From NCBI GenBank assembly GCA_965178125.1, contig OZ237741.1, positions 1 through 64,000 on the forward strand: 64,000 nt of DNA. The letters are read 5' to 3'. The position numbers and the translations under genes were made by a program. Shown here one piece after another: positions 24,101-32,884 of this stretch. This stretch comes from Bilabrum cf. latius. Its lineage: Eukaryota > Bigyra: Bicosoecida > Bigyra > Bicosoecida. Within the stretch, counting starts at the first letter, position 1. Each line of letters starts with the position of its first letter. The notes beneath the pieces are model-generated. The model did no database searches. It saw nothing but the letters and a program-made list of their open reading frames with translations, and had not been told where the DNA came from.

Positions 24101-26030
24101 GTCTGAGCAGCATTGGATGCTGCGTGCTCACACGCACTTCCTTGGGAGTGTCGTTGCAGGCCTGCCCGACAACGGCTACGAGCTGGTGCTTCTGACTTCC
24201 AGAAAACGCTTCACGTGCTTTTTCAATGGAGTCTAATGTCTCCACGGAGACAATGCTGGACCTTGCACCCCCGGCTGTCGCAGACTTAGCCGAGCCGTCA
24301 GACTTGCTGGCGTGGCTCATTCCCAGTGGGTTGAACGCTGCAGTAGCAGAGGAACCTGGTTGCCTGGGCCGCGAGACAATCGTTGCACTGGTACTCGGTG
24401 CCGACTCCTTGCCAATTACTCGGGAAAGAGTTGTGCTGGAATTGCTAACGTGATCTACTAGCGACTTGAACAGCTCACGCATTGCACCAGCTGTGGCGAC
24501 ATCTTGGCGCATCCCACGACCCATAAAGTCATCGTGCGCTGCTACACGGCACGGAGGCAAGCCCTCTGCCGTTGAAACCTGAACGTTACGAACCGCGTGC
24601 TCGCAAGGTGGAGCGCCGCTAGTGCTTGATGGTGCAGTAGAGGATGAAGCCGCTGCTAGCCGACCGCCTCGACCGCTGGTCTCGGCCACTGAGCACTGGA
24701 CTACTTGAGCACACAAACGTCTAAGCTCGTGCCTCCGAGGCTGAATTGTCTTACAGACGCTGTTCATGTTTGCCATCATGCTTGCCTTTCCGGTCTTCTC
24801 GACGTGCGCGGCCGGACCTCTCTGCAGCACCATTGCCGGCCTGCCTGTTTCGGAAGGGAGCTTTCCGTCTTGGCCTGCTCGTGATGCAGATCCTGCAGAT
24901 TCAATCCCTGAGATTTGGCGTGGTTGACCCATAGCTGTCCAAGCCGCGGACTCTGGAGCATCGGACGGAGGGTTGATGGTCAGGCATCGGCCTGCTGCGG
25001 CCTCTGCCCTCTGGAGCGCACCGTCTGAGGTCAGGCGCTCACCGTTGGCGTACCAGTCCCACCCTCGGGCTGTAGGATGGTGTGCAGAGAGTGCTGCCTG
25101 TTGCTGTTGGCCCGTGGCTAGTAGCATGTTGTGAATCAAGGCACCAGCAGCAGAAGCTGGTTCGGCCTCGGTGCTGCTGCGCACTGCCAAAGCCCTACTC
25201 GCCCTGTGCACGTTTGAGCTCTGCGTGCTCATACCCACTTCTGTTGTTTGAGTATTTGGCCTCCAACATAGACCCCTTACTCGAAGTTGTCCTGTCGATG
25301 CACTCATCTTCATGCTTCGGGCAACCGCGGTAGCGGCGAGATCCTCGCTGGATGGGACTGGCTAGCCGCTTGCGGCTGCTGCTTGGCCGACTTGGCTCGT
25401 TGAACTGGCGTATTGCCTGATCTACTGCAGGGATTGTACCAAGCCGTCGTTTAAGGGTAGCACCATTGCTGCCTGCAAGTAAACACCAGACCCCCTTCCG
25501 TCGATTGCTGTGTAGTCCTCGAGCTTGATTTGGAACGGATGCTGATGGGCCGCAGTGCTGCCCTTGGAAGCGACTACGGCAAAAGCCTATTCGCGAATCC
25601 GTGCCATTGCATAGACAGCTGCAGCTCCACGGGCTGCATGTACATGCAGCGCCCACATTGCCTGTCCCATTTCTCTGCTGACACGGCCGAGGCGTCGTAG
25701 GCTCGAGAGGGCCCTTGCACAGCCAGGTGTGCCAAAGTGTAGCTCTACGTGCACGGCTCTCACGCCATATGTGGAGTTGACTGGTCCCATTCGAATATGG
25801 ACGCTGCTGCCAAATTCTGAGCAGACCTTCAGTGGTGTCGTTCGGCTCTGTAGCGAAGCTGCCAGCTCGGCCGCTTGGACTGGGTCGATGTCGGCTGCAC
25901 GTGTTGAGGCAGCCTTGTCATCGCTGACCCCAGAGTCTACTTCTCCAGGCTGTTCAGCCAAGCTTGTGCCGAACGGGCTGTGCTGGCCGGTGGTCCTTTG
26001 ATCGTTTGTGAGCTAGCTGGAGCGCGCCAT
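18121..26030 (-). CDS. Very large unrecognised protein, gene interrupted by a transposon
   Basis: From ATG 26030 (minus strand) one frame runs to 21312, through TAG codons at 26013, 25587, 25422, 25362, 23316, 23301, 22650, 22176, 22167 and 21939. A transposon (19063-21311) then intervenes. Removing it with one 6-bp target copy restores the same frame, which continues through TAG 18418 and 18283 to TAA 18121. The restored product would be about 1,884 residues. The first 1,300 residues show patches of apparently ordered sequence but no family I know. A Ser/Ala/Gln repeat of 13-14 residues, about four copies, lies at 22265-22460. The C-terminal part has roughly 107-residue repeats (TAPQQQAQGGTALGMARATP, then MHRQES); the transposon split one of them. 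The tail contains a nuclear-localisation-like PPAKRRRVG. Whether the locus is functional depends on whether the insertion is fixed or spliced. Confidence 0.55.
19063..21311. mobile_element. DNA transposon, 2,249 bp, 23-bp terminal inverted repeats
   Basis: The ends are perfect inverted repeats of 23 bp beginning GTCAGGGGGCTC and ending ATTACCGGAAT. The flanks are GGAACC on both sides (19057-19062 and 21312-21317), while the uninterrupted paralogous repeat unit near 18733 has GGAACC once, so this is a 6-bp target-site duplication. The interior is clearly more AT-rich than the host gene. The longest internal frames (for example 19916-20431, minus) show no transposase motif, so it is probably non-autonomous. 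I cannot assign a superfamily from the ends. If the inverted repeat is taken to include the flanking CC/GG, the duplication would be shorter. Confidence 0.88.
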
Positions 26031-26091
26031 TCGACTTCCGGGCACCTGCTCGGAACTGCCCAGCAGTGACGCCGCGACAGAGATTGAGCCC

Positions 26092-26286
26092 TTGAGGGGA
26101 TGCTATGACTCTTTAATAGATGAAGACACCCTCGAAGCAGTCACAGGCTATATACTTGGGCTTGTGCGGGCATTCAACCCTCCCCTGATTGATGATGTGT
26201 GCGCAGCCTGTGTCGACCACGTCGAAGCGGACGACGAGAAAGTTGGCTACATCGCTCCCCCCTGTGAGGTCATAGGCATACTGTAG
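26092..26286 (+). other. Short open frame, possible exon or gene remnant
   Basis: A plus-strand frame of about 64 codons has coding-like composition (for example AVTGYILGLVRAFNPPLIDD and several Cys) but no ATG in good context. It reaches TAG at 26284 and then TAA within 50 bp if TAG is Gln. It is squeezed between the start of the large minus-strand gene and the MCU duplication. It may be an exon cut off by that duplication. No family recognised. Confidence 0.3.
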
Positions 26287-26311
26287 AGGGATGTTCTTGT
26301 TATTTGTGGCA

Positions 26312-26359
26312 GGCCTGACGATTAAGAGTCGTCCGCTCTACCGACTGAGCTAAGAGGGC
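26312..26359 (-). pseudogene. tRNA-Lys 5' fragment at duplication edge
   Basis: Minus strand carries acceptor 5' strand, D arm and an intact anticodon arm (CTT) of tRNA-Lys, then stops at GGCC before the variable loop; no T arm follows. It marks the exact left edge of the 978-bp MCU duplication. Confidence 0.75.
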
Positions 26360-27289
26360 TTGTGGTCATCTATCCGTCACACCATATCCAAATGAAGCTT
26401 GCAGCGCTGATGCTGCCATGCACTGTCGATGTCTTCGCATCGATTCAGAAGGAGTAACGGCCAACGGTAGCGTATTTTGGGCTTTATTTGAAGCTGCTGG
26501 AATAGGAAAACGTCTGCTGCACTTCTCAACTTCAAGCCAGCACCTGCTCTTCAATCGGATCGCAGTAGTTCCGCTACGCCACCGAGACGGCCGCGGCGCC
26601 ACCAGATTCAACTTTCGCGAACCAAGTCCCGACAGCAGCTGACCGCCCTCGCGCGACTTCGGAAACAAGCGGCTAGATCGCTCGCATTCCTCCAGTGCAT
26701 TACGGCGGAATGCGCCGCCTGGCCCGACGAGTTGCTGTGCATGGTGTGTGACAGTGGCGCTCTCGGCTCGGCCGGGTAGCTGGGGCGACTTCGGGCTTGA
26801 CACGGTGCCGCGAGCAAGGGTTTGCGCCAGGCCAGACTCTTGTCTCGCTAGTTTCTGTGCCAGGAAGCGAGCAGGCTCCCGGCTCCGGCGGCGGCGAATT
26901 CGTGCTTCGGCAGCGCGTGGCTCCGTCGGTCGGCAGCGACGGGAGCGCGGTCGTCCCGCTGCCCAGGCGGGACTCGTCTGGCGCTCTCGGCTTCGACGAG
27001 ATCCGATTCAAGCTGCAGGATGACAGCGTCGGAGATCTGCTCGCGCGAGCCGCGGAGCGGCTCGGGGTGGAGGCTGGCAGTTGCGCGGTGCGGTTCGCCT
27101 CGGACGGGTCTCGCGTGGCCCGGAGCTTGCCGCTTCGCCGGCTGCTGCAGGTGGGCTGGAGGCTGGCAGCGGCAGACACGAGCACTGAGTTCACGCCCGC
27201 CCTCCACGTGATCGTCGGCGGGGAGGACGGCTTAGGCGACACATCAGCCCGGCGGCTGCCCGCCACGTTCACCACCGCCGAGCTGCCTC
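26312..27289 (+). pseudogene. Truncated MCU copy within a 978-bp duplication
   Basis: This segment is nearly identical to 28051-29028 (constant offset 1,739 bp). It contains the MCU start (ATG 26710), but codon 14, CGA in the intact gene, is TGA at 26749, ending the frame after 13 residues. Homology stops at 27289, before the coiled coil and pore, so even without the stop it could not make a channel. Sequence after 27290 is unrelated to the intact gene until 27684. Only a few substitutions separate the copies, so the duplication is recent. Confidence 0.9.
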
Positions 27290-27683
27290 AACCCGCGGGT
27301 GGTCAGACTAGTGGTTACACTCCCTGAAACTGCCCGCGGGACCACACTGTCTGGACAATGTTGATTTTAGTATTGTGCCCGGGTCATAGTTCTGCTAGCA
27401 TGATGTTAATAGCACGATACGGTAGGACGTAGGCGTTCGGGATTAGTTGTGGTAGCGTGAAGTCCGGAAACGCTCCATTGGCCAAGTGGGGCCTACAGCA
27501 TAATGAGTTTGTGGCTTCCCTTGTTCGCTCCGGACCCCCCGATGGTGATCCACGCCCCCATTACGCCCCTTTAAGCAGCCAATTGAATCAGTTTCGGAGG
27601 AATGTGTCACGTTTCGACAATTTAGATATCATTAGGGGATACTCAGCAGGGCCTCTGGCTGCACCGCTCCGGATGGCGTGCTG

Positions 27684-27889
27684 AACAGCTGCTGGGCTCG
27701 ATTCTGAAGCCACTAAGAGGAGTGGGTGGTAGAAAAGCCGCTGATAGCAATTTGAATGAGTAGTCGGTGCTAAGGGAGAGGATTTCAGGGCTGTCGGCGG
27801 ACACTTATTTGCAGTTTTAGCAGGAGATGTCCGCCTTCGTGCTCGGCAACTTCCGTGCAGTGGCACAGTTTCATACCGCTCTCACCAGC
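27684..27889 (+). pseudogene. Diverged MCU N-terminal-region paralogue fragment
   Basis: This stretch resembles 29043-29240 of intact MCU at moderate identity: both encode SVLRER followed by LSAD and then SAF with RAVA. With TAG as Gln (two in-frame) it remains open, including NEQSVLRERISGLSADTY, so it diverged while the code was in force, or is a lightly decayed relic. It is joined on the right directly to tRNA-Lys fragments. No pore region is present. Confidence 0.6.
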
Positions 27890-28150
27890 GGCCTGACGAT
27901 TAAGAGTCGTCCGCTCTACCGACTGAGCTAAGAGGGCTTGTGGTCATCTATCCGTCACACCATATCCAAACGAAGCTTGCAGCGCTGATGTCCGCCTTCG
28001 TGCTCAGCGACTTCCGTGCAGTGGCACAGTTTCATACCGCTCTCACCAGCGGCCTGACGATTAAGAGTCGTCCGCTCTACCGACTGAGCTAAGAGGGCTT
28101 GTGGTCATCTACCCGTTACACCATATCCAAATGAAGCTTGCAGCGCTGAT
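27827..28150. repeat. Roughly 161-bp tandem duplication carrying tRNA-Lys fragments
   Basis: Two adjacent near-identical units (about 27827-27988 and 27989-28150) each contain the end of the diverged MCU fragment (TCCGCCTTCGTGCTC), a 48-bp tRNA-Lys 5' fragment on the minus strand (27890-27937 and 28051-28098), and an AAGCTTGCAGCGCTGATG end. The second unit leads into the intact MCU gene. Confidence 0.85.
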
Positions 28151-28448
28151 GCTGCCATGCACTGTCGATGTCTTCGCATCGATTCAGAAGGAGTAACGGC
28201 CAACGGTAGCGTATTTTGGGCTTTATTTGAAGCTGCTGGAATAGGAAAACGTCTGCTGCACTTCTCAACTTCAAGCCAGCACCTGCTCTTCAATCGGATC
28301 GCAGTAGTTCCGCTACGCCACCGAGACGGCCGCGGCGCCACCAGATTCAACTTTCGCGAACCAAGTCCCGACAGCAGCTGACCGCCCTCGCGCGACTTCG
28401 GAAACAAGCGGCTAGATCGCTCGCATTCCTCCAGTGCATTACGGCGGA

Positions 28449-30023
28449 ATGCGCCGCCTGGCCCGACGAGTTGCTGTGCATGGTGTGCGACAGTGGCGCT
28501 CTCGGCTCGGCCGGGTAGCTGGGGCGACTTCGGGCTTGACACGGTGCCGCGAGCAAGGGTTTGCGCCAGGCCAGACTCTTGTCTCGCTAGTTTCTGTGCC
28601 AGGAAGCGAGCAGGCTCCCGGCTCCGGCGGCGGCGAATTCGTGCTTCGGCAGCGCGTGGCTCCGTCGGTCGGCAGCGACGGGAGCGCGGTCGTCCCGCTG
28701 CCCAGGCGGGACTCGTCTGGCGCTCTCGGCTTCGACGAGATCCGATTCAAGCTGCAGGATGACAGCGTCGGAGATCTGCTCGCGCGAGCCGCGGAGCGGC
28801 TCGGGGTGGAGGCTGGCAGTTGCGCGGTGCGGTTCGCCTCGGACGGGTCTCGCGTGGCCCGGAGCTTGCCGCTTCGCCGGCTGCTGCAGGTGGGCTGGAG
28901 GCTGGCAGCGGCAGACACGAGCACTGAGTTCACGCCCGCCCTCCACGTGATCGTCGGCGGGGAGGACGGCTTAGGCGACACATCAGCCCGGCGGCTGCCC
29001 GCCACGTTCACCACCGCCGAGCTGCCTCGGGGCTCGGGTGCAGCGCTGGGCTCGATTCGGGGATCAGTGGGAGGAGTGGACGGCCGCGGCGGGGAGGCGG
29101 TGGATGGCGAGCTGCATGCGTATTCGGTGCTAAGGGAGAGGCTTGCGGATCTGTCGGCGGACTCGCACTCGTTGCAGGTGTCTGCCTTCACGGACATGGT
29201 GCGGGCGGTGGCGAGGGAGCATTCGCTCGGGGGCATGCACGGGTCCAGCGCGTCAGCTGGTTCCGCCAGTGGGGTGGAGATCGGGGGGGAGTCCACGGAG
29301 GCCGATGTTCTGCTTGCACAGAGGTGGCTCGAGTGGCTGCAGGCAGAGGGGGTGGTCTACCACAGGCCTCTCTCGAGGGACGATGCCCTGCGGTCCACGC
29401 TCTTCCTCGTGCACGACGAGGCCGAGGTGGTGGTGGCGGGGGGAGGGGAGACGGAGGGAGGGAGGCTGGAGCAGCTGCTGACGGGTGCTCTGGACGTGGA
29501 GGGGCGGGCCCTGCAGGGTAAGATCGACGCCAAGCGAGACGAGCAGCGAGCGCTGGTGGATCAGCTGCAGGGCATGGATGAGCTGGCCGCCTCTCTGGAC
29601 CAGCAGGCCGCGAGAGACCTGTGGCTGCGGGCCCTGGGGACGGGGGGCTTCCTGGTGGCGCAGTATGCCTTCATCTTCCAGCAGGTGTACGTGACCTCCT
29701 GGGACGTGATGGAGCCCATCTGCTACTTTCTGTCCACGGCGTACTCGGTGCTCTTCTTCGGGTTCTTCCTGGCCACCAAGAGGGAGCCGCAGCATGGGAA
29801 CATCTGGCAGCACTTCTTGCAGAAGAGGAGAGCCAAGCTGCTGGAGGCAGCCACTAAAATGACCGTGGAGGCCTTCGAGGCGGAGCGCGAGTCCCTCCAG
29901 CGGCAGATCATGACCCTGCGGACGGAGGAGCAGCTGCTGGACGCGCGGGAGCAGGGGGCCATCCGGGCGGCCGAGGCTATTCGGGCGGCCGAAGACAGGC
30001 TCGGCACGCGAGATTAGAGCTAA
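28449..30023 (+). CDS. MCU: Mitochondrial calcium uniporter pore subunit
   Basis: Single exon, 524 residues. MCU forms the Ca2+-selective channel of the inner mitochondrial membrane. Residues 1-28 are an Arg-rich, acid-free presequence. An N-terminal domain follows, then a coiled coil (about 355-400), TM1 around 400-417 (GTGGFLVAQYAFIFQQV), the selectivity motif WDVMEP at residues 418-423 (canonical WDIMEP), TM2 (ICYFLSTAYSVLFFGFFLA), and a C-terminal coiled coil. The acidic pore residues of the DIME motif are intact. ATG 28449 is chosen because it opens the presequence; an upstream GTG also lies in frame. TAG at 30015 is read as Gln, giving two more residues before TAA 30021. Partial copies lie upstream at 26710 and 27684. 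Confidence 0.93.
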
Positions 30024-30172
30024 GAAGCGTAGGTTTGGCGACAGTGAAGCATGTTTGAGCATATATGCACACGCACTTGCATCTGGCGGCCCAGTGGACC
30101 GGCCGAGCTGCTGCATTTCCGGTTTGCGGAGTATCGGTACCCCCGCCACGTCGCCACTCACTACTGTTCATA

Positions 30173-31470
30173 ATGGCAGCAGTAGCAAGCAGCGGCGCTT
30201 CCGGTTCAAAGATCGCTGTGTCTGAGGATCCAGTGAAGCCTCTTGCTGGCACTTTTGGCTCTCTCGACATCGTGAAGGGGCCTCTTGGCCAGCCTGCAGT
30301 GAAGCTCAGCTCCGGGCACGTGATGCCCCTGCTTGGACTTGGAACGTAAGTTTTTGTCTGCTTCTTTTTGGGATCAGGTGTTATTCATGAAATGTTATTT
30401 AACCAGCACTGAACGTCGTGGTTTGGTCGAAGATGTGCTAGAGTCTAGTGTTCTGTTGAGCACCGTGATCAACCTGTTGGCTGCTGCATCCCACAACCGG
30501 CGCCGACAAACTTCATCCGTTTTCAAGGTAGCGCATTCTTTGAAATCAAGTATTTGTATCTTGCAGCTGGCGCTCTGAGCCTGGAGTCGTAGGAAAGTGC
30601 GTGCAGCAAGCTGTGCGGGCCGGATACAGGCATCTCGACTGTGCCCAGATATACGGTAACGAGAAGGAGATCGGGGACGCCCTGCAAGAGCTGTTCAAGG
30701 AGGGCGTGGTGAAGCGGGAGGAGCTTTTCATTACCAGCAAGATCTGGAACACGAACCACAAGCCTGAGCATGTCGAGGCAGCGGCCAAGTCGATCATTGC
30801 TAACCTCCAGTGCGAGTACCTGGACCTCGCTCTGGTGCACTTCCCCATCGCATTCGAGTTCGGTGGAGACGCCACCAAGCCGGGAGTGAGCAAGAAGGAC
30901 GACAAGGGCCGCATCGCGCTGGACGACGAGACCCCCTTGCACGTAACGTGGGGCGCCATGGAGAAGCTGGTCGAGGACGGGCTGGCGAGGTCCATCGGCA
31001 TCTCCAACTACAGCCTCAGGGAGACGAGGGACTGCCTGGCCTACACGAGCAAGACCCCCCCCGCCGTGAACCAGCTGGAGGTGCACGCGCACTTCTCGAG
31101 GAGGAGCCTGGTCGACTACTGCAACGAGAGGGGTGTCTCCGTGACGGCCCACACCCCCCTGGGCGGAGGAGCCGCCAACAAGGAGCTATTCGGGACCGTG
31201 TCTGCGCTGGAGGAGGAGTCCGTGAAGGAGCTGGCCGCCAAGCTGGGTCGGTCCCCCGCTCAAGTGCTGCTCCGCTGGTGCCTGCAGCGCGGCATGGTGG
31301 TCATCCCCAAGAGCACCAAGGAGGCCCGCATCATCGAGAATGGGCAGGTCTTTGACTTTGAGCTGGACGAGGAGGCCATGGCTGCGCTGGACAAGCTGGA
31401 CAAGGGGCCTGGGGCCATGGGCAGGACCAACAAGCCGCACGCATTCTGGGGCTGGGACGTGTTCGCCTGA
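30173..31470 (+). CDS. Aldo-keto reductase
   Basis: Exons 30173-30345 and 30567-31470, with a 221-nt phase-2 intron (donor GTAAGT, acceptor CTTGCAG). The product is 358 residues with TGA stop. AKRs are cytosolic NAD(P)H-dependent (alpha/beta)8-barrel oxidoreductases for carbonyls. The catalytic tetrad is visible: Asp and Tyr in YRHLDCAQIYGNE, Lys in ITSKIWNTNH, His in LALVHFP. The cofactor loop VVIPKSTKEARIIEN is typical of NADPH-using members. The start MPLLGLGTW strand spans the intron, which confirms the splice. About 45 residues precede the barrel, unusually long for the family, but without clear targeting features. No TAG codons. Substrate cannot be inferred. Confidence 0.93.
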
Positions 31471-32071
31471 TGGGGAGGCTGGTTGCACGGGCCCGGTGGG
31501 CCTTACTGTTGGTGCGATTACATGATTTTGTAAGTCTACGGGTTGCCTGGTTGGAGCTTACAGATTCGAAGAAATTGCTGGTCATGCTCAAACTCTGAAC
31601 CTTGCGATAGCACCGGACGGTATTCCTGCCCTCTGCCCAACCCCCCCCCCTCGCTGCCGTCACCCCTGAGGGGCTCTGGTGAATGAGCCAGCGACACGGG
31701 GTGGGAGCGACAGGGAGGCAGGGGACGTCAATACCATACCAAGCGCGGGGCAGAGTGCTGCAAGCCGCGCCGACATGAGCGCGCCAACTAGCAGCACCGC
31801 CTCCATCGGGCCGCGCCCTGCCTCTTTAAATGAGGGTTGTGGGCGCGGCCGTCGTATGGGAGCGCTTGGTGTTTCGGTGACGCGGAGGCACCAGGCATTG
31901 AGATGCCAGGCACCTTCGCGCGTGCGAAGTTGTGTCCTTAGGAACTATGGCAGGGAGTACGAGCATGATTTGCTGCCACCCTCACGCGAGAAAGCCGAAT
32001 CACCGAACGAGCTGCTTGCAAATAGTTGCAAGACAGCTGCGGCCACGGCGGTTTCTTTACGTGCGGGTGGC
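31471..32071. other. Convergent 3' region; expected SECIS location
   Basis: 600 bp between the 3' ends of the aldo-keto reductase (plus) and the selenoprotein K-like gene (minus). If the latter inserts selenocysteine, a SECIS hairpin should lie here on the minus strand. I see hairpin-capable segments, such as TGGCAG...CTGCCA at about 31952-31985, but no stem with the full ATGA/AA/TGA core. A poly-C run lies at about 31640-31650. No gene seen. Confidence 0.4.
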
Positions 32072-32555
32072 TTAGCCTCATCCGCCTCCGCCAGCCAGAG
32101 TTGACCTATCTCGCAAATCTCCCACGCCTCTTATGTTTGCTCGACCGGGCCTACCGCCCCCAGAACCGCCACTTGGATCATCATTACTACCTGCTGCCCC
32201 GCTACCTCTGCCAGCACCCCCACCGGCGGCTCTTCGCCAGCTTTGAGGGCGCGGACCTCGGCGTGAGTTTCGATCCAAGGATCCGCCAAAGCCGTGAACA
32301 TTTCCTCTAGATCTCCCCGCATCACACTGCAATTTAATATATTACTGGAATGCGATAAAACGAGCGAGGAATTTCCCCGTAATTTACGGCAAGAACAGCT
32401 CGCAACACCTTGCAGCAACTCACATCGAAAATACTTGTCACGATCACGTACGATACAGAGAAGACTTCCCAGCAAAAAGAGGTTACAGCTGTATAAGCTC
32501 GTTCATGGCACGGTGGTGGTTCGTCGACCACGACACCTCCTTTTAGGCGAGGCAT
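32072..32555 (-). CDS. SELENOK: Selenoprotein K-like ER membrane protein with UGA selenocysteine
   Basis: Exons 32424-32555 and 32072-32326; the 97-nt intron has donor GTGAGT and acceptor AATTGCAG, phase 0. The product is 128 residues if the TGA at 32078 is selenocysteine, with TAA at 32072. SelK is a small single-pass ER membrane protein of ERAD and palmitoylation complexes. Seen here: a short N-terminus, one hydrophobic segment (about 20-43, with a central CW), then a Gly/Arg/Ser-rich cytosolic tail ending GGGG-U-G. Human SelK ends with the same layout (GGUGR). A conserved-looking RANIRG lies upstream of the tail end, like the RINHLRG of animals. The alternative is a 126-residue protein simply ending at TGA. 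A SECIS element was not confirmed. Confidence 0.62.
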
Positions 32556-32884
32556 GGTATGCTTGCGCAACGTTGCAGAACCGGGCCGGGCCCGACCGGT
32601 TGTAACCGCATGATCTCAGTTGTGAAGATGAAGATATTCACGATCGTTTGAACCAAATCTTGTTCGAGGTCTCGCAGAGCCATACACTGGCATCGAAGGG
32701 TTATTTTCCCGGAGCCCATTGAATTATCATGTAGATGAGCACATGGGTTATATTGTGCCCGCCTCTTCGTTACACGGCGGACCCCAAAACGTCGACGCGA
32801 CTTGCCCGAGGACTTGATCCGGATGCTCAGCCAGCAGGCAGTCGGGCGAGCCGCTCCGCTCCGCACGTACTGAGCGGTCACGAT

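Noticed and set aside
26710-27327. Second functional MCU
   Set aside because: TGA at codon 14 and loss of the pore and coiled coils make it a truncated duplicate.
9150-30566. Pairs of introns with equal length (92/92, 114/114, 221/221 nt)
   Set aside because: The paired introns have no sequence similarity that I can see, so equal lengths are taken as coincidence rather than a shared mobile intron.
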